Assembly (NCBI GenBank): GCA_964519895.1 | Contig: CAZFLE010000002.1 | Coordinates: forward strand, 62,001 to 126,000 | DNA length: 64,000 nucleotides | Direction: 5' to 3' | From: CAYFPX01 sp964519895 | GTDB taxonomy: Bacteria > Myxococcota_A > UBA796 > CAJQPC01 | Part shown: one piece after another, positions 14,378-21,434 of the stretch | Layout of the letters: the number at the start of each line of letters is the position of its first letter | Position numbering within the stretch: the first letter of the stretch is position 1 | Position numbers and translations under genes: made by a program | The notes under the pieces: generated by a model | The model's database searches: none | What the model was told of the DNA's origin: nothing | What the model saw: the letters and a program-made list of their open reading frames with translations, nothing else

Positions 14378-16090
14378 ATGTCCGCACCACCGGCGTTGCC
14401 CCCTTGGGCCGACGAGCTCCGCGACCGCTACCTGGCCGGCGAGGCCAGCATGTTCCTGTTGCACGGCAACGTGCGGGACCTGTTCCCGTGGGCCGACGGG
14501 GACGGGGTCGTCCAGTGGCTGCCCCTCGGGCGCTTCCTCGAGGCCTTCCTGTCCCGGACCAAGGAGATCGTGGTCGCCTACAACTGCTCCGAGGGCCTGG
14601 AATTCGCGAGCCCCGGCATGAACCCGCGCTTCGCCCGGGCCATCAACGCCCGTCGCAGCCTCGAGGGCCGTGATCCGGTCAAGGAGCTGCCTCGGAGCGC
14701 CAACAAGGTGCTCCCGCTGCTCGAGGACCTGGTGACCGACCAGACCCAGAGCGCTGCGGTGGTGCTGGACTATGTCGAGACCATCGTGCCCGCGGGCGAG
14801 CTGTCGTTCATGAACGATGCCGACAAGGCCAACTTCGTCACGCTGCAGCGCTGGGCGTCGGATCCCGCCCTGCTCCAGTCCGACAACCTCGTCATCCTGA
14901 TCACGGAACAGCTGGGGGACCTGCAGCGCCGCGTGGTCAGCTCCGCCCAGCTCCACGCCATCGAGGTCCAGCTGCCCGACGAGCGGGGCCGAGGCGGCTT
15001 CCTGCGCGAACAGGATCTGGACGCCGTCGGGCTGGAGATGGGCGTCGAGCACCTGGCCAGGCACACCGCTGGGCTGACCCTCGTGCACCTGCGCGGGCTC
15101 CTGCGCCAGGCCCGACAGTCCGGCGATGCCATCTCCTACCGCACGGTCACGCGGCGCAAGAAGGCCATCATCGAGCAGGAGTGCCACGGGCTGGTGGAAT
15201 TCCTGGACCCGGGCCACGACTTCAGCCACGTCGGGGGCATGGCCCAGGTCAAGGCCGACCTGATGCGGGTCGCGGATGCGGTCAAGAAGGGCCACCGGAA
15301 CCGGGTGCCGATGGGGCTGATCTTCGTCGGCCCGATGGGCACCGGCAAGACCTACGTGGCCGAGGCTTTTGCCGCCGAGAGCGGCTTGACCTGCCTGAAG
15401 TTCAAGAACTTCCGCGAGAAATGGGTGGGCTCCACCGAAGGCAACCTGGAGAAGATCCTCCAGGTCGTCGACGCCCTGGGCTACGTCCTGCTCATCATCG
15501 ACGAGGCGGACCGCTCGCTGTCCTCGGGGTCCGAGGGCGATGGGGGCACGAGCTCGAGGGTCATCGCCCGGCTCAAGGAGTTCATGTCCGACACCTCTCA
15601 CCGGGGGCGGGTGGTCATCCTGCTCATGACGAACCGTCCGGACAAGCTCGACACCGACCTCAAGCGGCCGGGGCGCTTCGACGTCAAGGTGCCCTTCTTC
15701 TTCCCCGAAGCGGACTCCGAGCGGCGTCTGATCCTCGAGGCCCAGTGCCGCAAGAACAAGCTCGAGCTCGCCGAGGGCGTCACTCTGGACCAGGCGGTGG
15801 AGGGCACAGCTGGGTACTCGGCCGCGGAGCTCGAGGCCGTGCTGCTGGCGGCGGCGGGCAACGCCAGCGCTGCCGATCGCCTGGCCCTGACCCAGGAGGA
15901 CCTGGACTCGGCTGTGGCCGATGTCATCCCCAGCCGTGACCTGCGCATGCTCCAGTTCATGGAGATGCTCGCGGTGTTCGAGGCCAGCTCCCGTCGGATG
16001 CTCCCCGAGCGCTACCAGGCGATCGAGACCGACGAAGTGCTCGAGCGCCTGGACCTGCTGCGAGCCGCCCTGGGCCGTCGCGCCGGCTGA
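14378..16090 (+). CDS. AAA+ ATPase with degenerate N-terminal AAA-like module
   Basis: A 570-residue protein. The C-terminal half is a standard AAA module: Walker A GPMGTGKT (318-325), Walker B LLIIDEAD (about 371-378), sensor-1 TNRPD and arginine-finger segment RPGRFD (about 430-435), FtsH/Cdc48-like in sequence. The N-terminal ~270 residues keep strands resembling a second AAA core (SMFLLHGNVRDLF, AAVVLDYVETIVP as a Walker-B-like strand, NLVILITEQ as sensor-like) but lack a P-loop, so this module probably cannot hydrolyse ATP. No protease domain or zinc site is present. Likely a remodelling ATPase acting with the fibre-like protein 23 bases upstream, with which it appears cotranscribed. Confidence 0.85.
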   Translation: MSAPPALPPWADELRDRYLAGEASMFLLHGNVRDLFPWADGDGVVQWLPLGRFLEAFLSRTKEIVVAYNCSEGLEFASPGMNPRFARAINARRSLEGRDPVKELPRSANKVLPLLEDLVTDQTQSAAVVLDYVETIVPAGELSFMNDADKANFVTLQRWASDPALLQSDNLVILITEQLGDLQRRVVSSAQLHAIEVQLPDERGRGGFLREQDLDAVGLEMGVEHLARHTAGLTLVHLRGLLRQARQSGDAISYRTVTRRKKAIIEQECHGLVEFLDPGHDFSHVGGMAQVKADLMRVADAVKKGHRNRVPMGLIFVGPMGTGKTYVAEAFAAESGLTCLKFKNFREKWVGSTEGNLEKILQVVDALGYVLLIIDEADRSLSSGSEGDGGTSSRVIARLKEFMSDTSHRGRVVILLMTNRPDKLDTDLKRPGRFDVKVPFFFPEADSERRLILEAQCRKNKLELAEGVTLDQAVEGTAGYSAAELEAVLLAAAGNASAADRLALTQEDLDSAVADVIPSRDLRMLQFMEMLAVFEASSRRMLPERYQAIETDEVLERLDLLRAALGRRAG

Positions 16091-16099
16091 TCCGGTCCC

Positions 16100-16744
16100 T
16101 CAGTCCAGGTCGAGCCAGCCCTGGACCCAGGCACGGAAGCGCTCGAACAGGCCGCGTGCGGTTGCGGGGACCGGGCTCACCGGGGGTTCCGGCGCTTCCT
16201 CGTCCTCGAACTCGGTGTACTCGTCGTCGATGATCTCCCGGAGCACCGCCGCGTCTGCGGCCTCGGTCCGATCGGGCTCCTCCTCCTCGTCCTCGATGTC
16301 GCGGAGCACCCACGCCGACGCCATCTCGGTCCTGGCCTCGGCCGTGTCAAAGGTCAGCTTGCTCACCGGGGGCGGTGCGGGGGGCAGGTCCAGGCGGTGG
16401 CGCAGCCAGGCGTCGAGCTGATCCCGAGGCACGAAGACCGACTTTGGCACGAGCTTTCGTGCCGCGGACACCGCGGCGTCACCGAAGCTGTGGCGGCGGG
16501 AGGTGAGGGCTGTCGCGGCCGGCGCGCTGACCTGCATGGCGGCCATGGCCTCCAATAGATCCATCGCCCCGTCCTCGGGCTGGTCCAGAGGCACCACCAG
16601 GGCCCGGGGGTCCAGCTGCTCCAGGGCCATGAAGACCTCGGGCGGCGTCCCGAGCGACACCACATCGACCTCGTCGGGATCTGCGAGACCGGCCAGGACC
16701 GTCTCCAGACGGCCGCGAGGGTCATAGAGCAGTAGCGTGGCCAT
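16100..16744 (-). CDS. Uncharacterised protein with receiver-like N-terminal domain and acidic tail
   Basis: A 214-residue protein, not recognised. The N-terminal ~110 residues alternate hydrophobic strands and helices as in response-regulator receiver domains (TLLLYDPRG, VDVVSLG, ALVVPLD, ATALTS, SVFVP), but the phospho-acceptor Asp and conserved Lys are not clearly placed, so it may be pseudo-receiver-like. The C-terminal part is very acidic (EDEEEE, DDEYTEFEDEE) and ends in a short amphipathic helix. It converges on the AAA+ gene, with 9 bases between stops, and is divergent from rplU, whose promoter lies just upstream of its start. Function unknown. Confidence 0.6.
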   Translation of the reverse strand: MATLLLYDPRGRLETVLAGLADPDEVDVVSLGTPPEVFMALEQLDPRALVVPLDQPEDGAMDLLEAMAAMQVSAPAATALTSRRHSFGDAAVSAARKLVPKSVFVPRDQLDAWLRHRLDLPPAPPPVSKLTFDTAEARTEMASAWVLRDIEDEEEEPDRTEAADAAVLREIIDDEYTEFEDEEAPEPPVSPVPATARGLFERFRAWVQGWLDLD

Positions 16745-16781
16745 CGATACCCCTGACAGATCATCCCACCGATCAACGATC

Positions 16782-16810
16782 TTGACGGAGATTGGCGGGC
16801 GGCCTAAAAG
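16782..16810 (+). promoter_or_regulatory. Sigma-70-type promoter for rplU-rpmA-obg
   Basis: TTGACG (16782-16787), a 17-base spacer and TAAAAG (16805-16810) precede rplU by about 50 bases. The -35 matches at 5 of 6 bases and the -10 at 4 of 6. The position fits the conserved ribosomal-protein operon downstream. Confidence 0.6.
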
Positions 16811-16861
16811 GCTCCGGCTTCGGGCCCCCTTGTCGGCGCGGCCCCCACGCAGGATTGGACG

Positions 16862-17167
16862 ATGTACGCGGTCATCAAGAGTGGCGGCAAGCAGTACCGG
16901 GTCGCCGAAGGCGACACGCTCCAGGTCGATCAGCTCCAGGCCGAGATCGGCAGCTCGGTCGAGCTCCCGGTCCTGCTCCTGGGCGGCGACACCCCCCGGG
17001 TGGGCTCCCCGACGGTCGACGGCGCGTCCGTCAAGGCCACCGTCGTGTCCCACGAGCTCGGCGAAAAGGTGACCGCCATCAAGATGCGGCGGCGCAAGCG
17101 CACGCGGCGCCGGATCGGCTTCCGGGCATCCCACACCACCCTGAAGATCGACAAGATCGAGGCCTGA
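16862..17167 (+). CDS. rplU: 50S ribosomal protein L21
   Basis: A 101-residue protein beginning MYAVIKSGGKQYRV and containing KMRRRKRTRRRIGFR near the end, both signatures of bacterial L21, which binds 23S rRNA. Length is normal and the start unambiguous. It lies 18 bases before rpmA and upstream of obg, the conserved rplU-rpmA-obg order. Confidence 0.98.
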   Translation: MYAVIKSGGKQYRVAEGDTLQVDQLQAEIGSSVELPVLLLGGDTPRVGSPTVDGASVKATVVSHELGEKVTAIKMRRRKRTRRRIGFRASHTTLKIDKIEA

Positions 17168-17185
17168 GGCCCGAGGAGACTCACC

Positions 17186-17449
17186 ATGGCTCACAAAAAG
17201 GGACAAGGCTCCACCCGGAATGGCCGCGACTCCAACCCCCAGTACCGGGGGGTCAAGCGCGGTGACGGCCAGGCCGTCAAGGCCGGCAACATCCTGGTGC
17301 GCCAGCTGGGCACCCGGTTCCACGCCGGCAACAACGTCGGCACCGGCCGGGACTGGACGTTGTTCTCCTTGATCGACGGGCGGGTCGCCTACGAGACCTT
17401 CCGGGGCGGCAAGAAGCGCATCTCGGTCTACCCGCTCGACGCCAACTAG
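17186..17449 (+). CDS. rpmA: 50S ribosomal protein L27
   Basis: An 87-residue protein with the invariant start MAHKKGQGSTRNGRDS and the RQLGTRFHAGNNVG core. L27 reaches the peptidyl-transferase centre through its N-terminal tail. The Met-Ala-His start means no Firmicutes-type cleaved extension is present. A GAGGAG site lies just upstream of the ATG. Confidence 0.98.
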   Translation: MAHKKGQGSTRNGRDSNPQYRGVKRGDGQAVKAGNILVRQLGTRFHAGNNVGTGRDWTLFSLIDGRVAYETFRGGKKRISVYPLDAN

Positions 17450-17484
17450 ACCCGGTCCGCGCCACGCTTGGGCGCGGCGGCGAC

Positions 17485-18504
17485 ATGCGGTTCATCGACG
17501 AAGTCGAGATCATCTGCACCTCCGGTCGCGGAGGGGATGGCGCGATCTCCTTCCTGCGGGAGCCCTATCGGCCCCGAGGTGGGCCCGATGGCGGCGACGG
17601 GGGTCGGGGCGGAGACGTGATCCTGCGGGCGTCTGGGCAGCTGAACACCCTCGAACACCTGCGTGGACAGCGGACCTACCGGGGGCGAGCAGGCGCCAAC
17701 GGCCGCGGCCGGAAGATGACCGGCGCGTCTGCCAAGCCCACGGTGGTCGAGGTCCCGGTGGGCACCATGGTGTTCGACGTGAGCACAGGCGACCGCCTGG
17801 TGGACCTGGTCGAGCACGGTGCCAGCGCCGTGGTGTGCGAAGGCGGCCACGCCGGCAAGGGCAACGTGCACTTCAAGTCCGCGTCGAATCGCACGCCGCG
17901 TAAGTCCACGCCGGGTGGCCCGGCACAAGAAAGGCGGCTTCGCCTGGAGCTAAAGCTGCTGGCCGACGTGGGGCTCTTGGGTTTCCCCAACGCGGGCAAG
18001 AGCACTCTGATCTCCCGCATCAGCAAGGCCCGACCCAAGGTCGCCGACTACCCCTTCACCACGTTGGTCCCCAACCTGGGCGTGGTGAACCAGGGCTGGG
18101 AGGGCAGCTTCGTGGTCGCCGACATCCCCGGCCTGGTGCCTGGGGCCAGTGAAGGCGTCGGGCTGGGCATCCGGTTCCTCAAGCACGTGGAGCGCTGCCG
18201 CTTCCTGCTCCACCTGGTGTCGATGGTCGAGACCGATGAGTCCATCGAAGACCCCATGGCCCGGTTCGACGCCCTCCAGGACGAACTCCAGGCCTTTGGC
18301 GAAGAGCTGGCCCAGCGCCCCCAGTACGTGGTGCTGACCAAGGCCGATGCGGTGCCGCCAGAGCAGATCCAGGCGCTGACCCAGGCCTTCCAGGCCCGCA
18401 CCGGAAGCCCGCCATACGTCATCTCATCGGTCACGGGCCAGGGCCTCAAGCCCCTTGCAGATGCCTGCTGGCAGCAGCTCCAGGGTATGCTCGACGACGG
18501 GTGA
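17485..18504 (+). CDS. obgE: GTPase Obg/CgtA
   Basis: Ribosome-assembly GTPase of 339 residues. The glycine-rich Obg fold is at the N terminus (GRGGDGAISFLRE, PDGGDGGRGGDV), followed by the G domain with G1 GFPNAGKST at 166-174, FTTLVPNLG as switch I, DIPGLVPGA as G3 and TKAD as G4. No long C-terminal extension is present, a compact form common outside actinobacteria. It follows rpmA by 35 bases, and its stop overlaps the next GTG start by GTGA. Confidence 0.97.
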   Translation: MRFIDEVEIICTSGRGGDGAISFLREPYRPRGGPDGGDGGRGGDVILRASGQLNTLEHLRGQRTYRGRAGANGRGRKMTGASAKPTVVEVPVGTMVFDVSTGDRLVDLVEHGASAVVCEGGHAGKGNVHFKSASNRTPRKSTPGGPAQERRLRLELKLLADVGLLGFPNAGKSTLISRISKARPKVADYPFTTLVPNLGVVNQGWEGSFVVADIPGLVPGASEGVGLGIRFLKHVERCRFLLHLVSMVETDESIEDPMARFDALQDELQAFGEELAQRPQYVVLTKADAVPPEQIQALTQAFQARTGSPPYVISSVTGQGLKPLADACWQQLQGMLDDG

Positions 18505-19187
18505 TTCCGCTCCTCTTCTCCATCGTCGGCGCCTGCGGGGCCCCGTCTGTCGACCGCCAGGCGCTCTGGGACGTCTCCTTCAAGCTGACCTATGCATCGG
18601 TCGCGTCGATCGGGCCCCACCACACAGAGGCCACTGCCGTGCACGAGCGGGGTGGGGATCGGCCTCGCAAGCGCACCGAGGTCTTCGACGTGCGCTGGGG
18701 GGACTGGGACAACTTCCAGGTCAAGCGCTCCCGAGACGGCAAGCTCCTGATGGAGCATCGCGTCGTGCAGGGTCTGCCCTTTGGCCGCAGTGGGCGCAGT
18801 GACTTTCGGGCCAGCTCTGACGCGGAGCTGTTCCGAGTCGAGCTGTCCCAGACCTGGAACAGCTTCGGGCTGGCCCTCGAGCCGTTCCAGTGGCAGCTCG
18901 GCGCGGAGCCGGACGGGGAGACGGTGGTCGAGGGGCGTCCCGCGTCGCGCTATCGGCTCCACCTGGAGCCCTTGGCCGAGGGCGAGCGTCAGCGCGGCCA
19001 CGTTCCGGTCAGCCTCCAGGGGGTGGTCGTGCTCGATGCCGCGACCGGTGTTCGCCTGCTCGCCCAGGTCGAGGGCACCTACCTGGAGCAGGGCCGGGAG
19101 GATCGGGTGTGGACCACCCGCTACCGCTTGACCCGATCGGGGTTCGGGATCCCCCCGGATCTGCTGAAGCCCGAGGTCCTGGACTGA
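18501..19187 (+). CDS. Putative lipoprotein, unknown function
   Basis: A 228-residue protein starting at GTG 18501 in a GTGA overlap with obg. The N terminus MIPLLFSIVGAC is a very short signal peptide without basic residues, ending in a lipobox (VGAC). The mature part is beta-rich (for example VVEGRPASRYRLHLEPL and RVWTTRYRLTRSGFG), similar in feel to outer-membrane-associated lipoprotein folds, but no family is recognised. It is presumably cotranscribed with obg. A putative promoter for rsfS follows its end. Confidence 0.7.
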   Translation: MIPLLFSIVGACGAPSVDRQALWDVSFKLTYASVASIGPHHTEATAVHERGGDRPRKRTEVFDVRWGDWDNFQVKRSRDGKLLMEHRVVQGLPFGRSGRSDFRASSDAELFRVELSQTWNSFGLALEPFQWQLGAEPDGETVVEGRPASRYRLHLEPLAEGERQRGHVPVSLQGVVVLDAATGVRLLAQVEGTYLEQGREDRVWTTRYRLTRSGFGIPPDLLKPEVLD

Positions 19188-19215
19188 TCCAGGCCGATGC
19201 TCCGGTCGAGGGGGC

Positions 19216-19245
19216 TTGCGCCCTTGGCTCGCCACCCGGTACGAT
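19216..19245 (+). promoter_or_regulatory. Possible sigma-70-type promoter for rsfS-rlmH-comF
   Basis: TTGCGC (19216-19221), an 18-base spacer and TACGAT (19240-19245) lie in the 190-base gap after the lipoprotein gene. The -10 resembles the TACGCT elements at 12722 and 29621. Nothing else is recognised in this gap. Confidence 0.4.
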
Positions 19246-19377
19246 CAGGTCCAGCCCCGAGCTCGGGGCGTGAGGCCGCCACGAACGTAGGAACATCCAA
19301 CACTGTCCAGCAGTCGGGAGCCGGCACGGTGCCGCGCCCCCCTCTCGCCGGAGAGCGTCGTTGACGGCCCTGTTCCG

Positions 19378-19815
19378 TTGTGTCCCAGGTGGCTATGTGC
19401 TGCCGCTGACCCCCCACTGGAGGCTGCTCTGACGCATCCCCACGACCTGTCCCTGACCGTTGCGAGGCTCGCCCAACAGAAGAAGGCCGAGGAGCTCGTC
19501 ATCCTCGATGTGGAGGGACGGGTCAGCTACTGCGACCGGTTCGTCATCTGCAATGGCACCAACCGGCGCCAGGTCCGCGCCATCGCCGAGGCCGTCATCC
19601 TGGAGATGAAGCAGCTCCTTGGCCGACCGCCGCTGTCGGTCGAGGGGATGAGTGCCTGCCGGTGGGTCCTGGTGGACTTTGGCGACGTGATCCTGCACGT
19701 GTTCGACCGGGATCTCAGGGGATTCTACGACCTGGACGGGCTCTGGGCCGACGCGACGCGGGTCGATGTGCCGCCGGCCACCGAAGCGCCGGCACGGGTG
19801 GGTTCCACCGGGTGA
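19378..19815 (+). CDS. rsfS: Ribosomal silencing factor RsfS (YbeB/Iojap)
   Basis: Binds L14 and blocks 30S-50S joining under starvation. The core KKAEELVILDVEG, YCDRFVICNGTNRRQVRAIA and WVLVDFGDVILHVF, followed by FYDLDGLW, match the family closely. The start is uncertain: TTG 19378 gives 145 residues; CTG 19429 sits five bases after GGAGG and gives about 128 residues, nearer the family length. The stop lies 7 bases before rlmH, the usual gene order. Confidence 0.92.
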   Translation: MCPRWLCAAADPPLEAALTHPHDLSLTVARLAQQKKAEELVILDVEGRVSYCDRFVICNGTNRRQVRAIAEAVILEMKQLLGRPPLSVEGMSACRWVLVDFGDVILHVFDRDLRGFYDLDGLWADATRVDVPPATEAPARVGSTG

Positions 19816-19822
19816 GTGGCTC

Positions 19823-20287
19823 GTGAGGTTGCAGCTGACGCGGGTCCACAAGGGCCGCGGGGGCTGGGCCGACGATGCGGCGGCCGAGTACAGCAAGCGG
19901 CTCAAGCGCTACGGGCCTTTTGTCGAGTGCACGGTCAGGCCCCAGGCCTTCTCTGGCGACGTGGCAGCGGTTCGCCGCCAGGAGTCCGAGCGGGTGTTGC
20001 GAGGGGTGCGTCCCGGGGACCGGCTCATCTGCCTGGACGAGCGCGGGGAGTCCCTGGACAGCCAGGCGTGGGCCCGGCTGATCGATCGGGCACGCCACGA
20101 CGGCATCGGGACCCTGGTGTTCGCTCTAGGTGGCCCCTATGGGCACGACACCACCCTGCGGGCCCGGGCCTCGCGGACCCTCAGCCTGGCCCCGATGGTG
20201 CTGAACCACCAGGTCGCCCGAGTGGTGGCGCTGGAGCAGCTCTACCGGGCCTGGACCCTGATCCGCGGCGAGCCCTACCACCACTGA
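19823..20287 (+). CDS. rlmH: 23S rRNA (pseudouridine-1915-N3)-methyltransferase RlmH
   Basis: SPOUT-class methyltransferase of 154 residues. Motifs are LDERGESLDSQAWA, FALGGPYGHD (the knot's SAM-binding Gly loop) and the C-terminal YRAWTLIRGEPYHH, the diagnostic RlmH ending. GTG 19823 gives the expected N terminus MRLQLTRVHKG. It is adjacent to rsfS, a widespread pairing. Confidence 0.96.
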   Translation: MRLQLTRVHKGRGGWADDAAAEYSKRLKRYGPFVECTVRPQAFSGDVAAVRRQESERVLRGVRPGDRLICLDERGESLDSQAWARLIDRARHDGIGTLVFALGGPYGHDTTLRARASRTLSLAPMVLNHQVARVVALEQLYRAWTLIRGEPYHH

Positions 20288-20332
20288 ACATCGGGTCTTG
20301 ACGACGCCTGGAGCGGCCGTAGATGGAGGCCC

Positions 20333-20959
20333 GTGCTCGCAGACCTGCTCGATGTGGTGTTGCCGTCGGCCTGTGCGGGCTGCCAAGGCCCCCGTTCGGG
20401 TTCGTGGAGCCGTCTCTGCGAGACCTGTACTGCCCGGTGCCCCTCGCAGCTCTGGCCGCTGTCTGTGGCCGGCCTGGACCAGGCCTGGGGCTGGGCGCCC
20501 TACGACGGCGTGCATGGGGCGGCTCTCCGCAGGGGCAAGTACCGTCCGGACCCGAGCACCCTGGCCGAGCTCGGCGGGCACCTGGCCAGCGTGAGCCGCG
20601 GGCTGGCTGCCCACGTCGACGTGGTCGTGCCGGTGCCCCGATCCTGGCGGTCGCTCCTGGCCACTGGGCTCGAGCCGGCCGGGCTGTTGGCGCAGCCCGT
20701 GGCTCGGGCCGCCCGCCGTCCTGTGTCGCGGGTGCTCAGGCGCAGGCCTGGACCCGCCCAAGCGGCCCTGTCAGACGATCGACGGCAGACCAATGTCCGG
20801 GGCGTGTTCCGCGCCGTGGCGTCAGTGTCGCGACAGCGGGTGCTCCTGGTCGACGACGTGGTCACGACCGGCGCGACCGCCCGGGCCTGTGCAGCTGTCC
20901 TCCGGGACGCGGGTGCCGAGCGCGTGCTGCTCCTGGGGGCGTGTAGCCCTGCGCTGTAG
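20333..20959 (+). CDS. comF: ComF-family phosphoribosyltransferase-like protein
   Basis: A 208-residue protein. The N-terminal zinc-finger-like Cys pattern is CAGCQG then CETC, and the PRPP-binding signature is VLLVDDVVTTGATARAC near residue 180. ComF/GntX proteins are needed for DNA uptake in naturally competent bacteria, although the reaction is unknown. GTG start. The gene is followed by a hairpin (CTGGGG at 21046-21051 with CCCCAG at 21058-21063) that could end its transcript. No other competence genes are in the window. Confidence 0.9.
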   Translation: MLADLLDVVLPSACAGCQGPRSGSWSRLCETCTARCPSQLWPLSVAGLDQAWGWAPYDGVHGAALRRGKYRPDPSTLAELGGHLASVSRGLAAHVDVVVPVPRSWRSLLATGLEPAGLLAQPVARAARRPVSRVLRRRPGPAQAALSDDRRQTNVRGVFRAVASVSRQRVLLVDDVVTTGATARACAAVLRDAGAERVLLLGACSPAL

Positions 20960-20966
20960 CGGGGAC

Positions 20967-20994
20967 TGTCATGGCATGTCCGATTTTCATGACA
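20967..20994. promoter_or_regulatory. Inverted repeat upstream of a sigma-54-type promoter
   Basis: TGTCATG (20967-20973) and CATGACA (20988-20994) are perfect inverted repeats 14 bases apart, about 120-150 bases upstream of the expected start site of the sigma-54-type promoter at 21090. That is the usual distance for an enhancer-binding-protein site. Confidence 0.4.
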
Positions 20995-21089
20995 ACGTCC
21001 GACGAAGGATCCAGGAGGCTCGGGCGTCTCAGAGGGTGTGAGCAACTGGGGGTGAGACCCCAGGCCGCGGCCCACATCTCTCAAGGAGT

Positions 21090-21105
21090 TGGCCCGGAGC
21101 TTGCA
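21090..21105 (+). promoter_or_regulatory. Sigma-54-type promoter upstream of the 57-residue protein
   Basis: TGGCCCGGAGCTTGCA at 21090-21105 matches the -24/-12 consensus TGGCACG-N4-TTGCA with one mismatch and has the strict GG-N10-GC spacing. Transcription would start near 21116, leaving a leader of about 35 bases with an AGGAG site before ATG 21151. Confidence 0.65.
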
Positions 21106-21150
21106 AGGGAAAGAGTCGAACCTGACTCCGTCCGACCCAGAGGAGACGAC

Positions 21151-21324
21151 ATGACCGCGAACAAGCTCAACCTCGGCGACCTGATCAACCTCTTCTACGA
21201 GGAGTACCTGGCGCTCTACGGCGACGAAGACATCGCCAGCGTCGCTGCCGCAGCGACGATCAACGACATCCTCTCGGACCGGTCCGGCGGGCGCTCGGCC
21301 AGCAAGGACGAAGCCGCCGCCTGA
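21151..21324 (+). CDS. Small acidic protein, 57 residues, unknown
   Basis: AGGAG lies about 7 bases before ATG 21151. The product begins MTANKLNLGDLINLFYEEY and is predicted mostly helical: an amphipathic first half, then an Ala-rich helix (ASVAAAATINDIL) and a hydrophilic tail. No signal peptide, Cys or membrane segment is present. It stands alone between a sigma-54-type promoter and a strong terminator, so it is a single-gene unit that could be expressed highly under a specific condition. It is not recognised. No modification enzymes are nearby to suggest a modified peptide. Confidence 0.75.
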   Translation: MTANKLNLGDLINLFYEEYLALYGDEDIASVAAAATINDILSDRSGGRSASKDEAAA

Positions 21325-21333
21325 TTTGGTGTG

Positions 21334-21354
21334 TCCGAACCAACCCGGTTCGGA
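21334..21354 (+). terminator. Hairpin after the 57-residue protein gene
   Basis: TCCGAACC (21334-21341) pairs perfectly with GGTTCGGA (21347-21354) across a 5-base loop, beginning ten bases after the stop. There is no T-run, so it may be a first pause or a 3' stabilising structure ahead of the stronger terminator at 21372. Confidence 0.55.
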
Positions 21355-21434
21355 ACTGATACAGGGTCGGAGACAACAGGCGTGGGGCCACAGCCCCGCG
21401 CCTGTCGTCGTTTTGGGGTCGAGTCGAAGCAACG

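Larger units (their letters stand above)
21114..21372 (+). terminator. Strong intrinsic terminator (right end at 21414)
   Basis: The feature runs from 21372 to 21414. The left arm 21372-21388 pairs with the right arm 21393-21109+300 (that is, 21393-21409) over 17 positions with one mismatch and one G-T pair; the loop is CACA and the stem is followed by GTTTT at 21410-21414. This is the best intrinsic terminator in the window and closes the 57-residue-protein transcript. Confidence 0.75.

Noticed and set aside
21151..21324. The 57-residue protein as a modified-peptide (RiPP) precursor
   Set aside because: No leader-peptide boundary, no Cys/Ser/Thr-rich core and no modification or export enzymes are adjacent.
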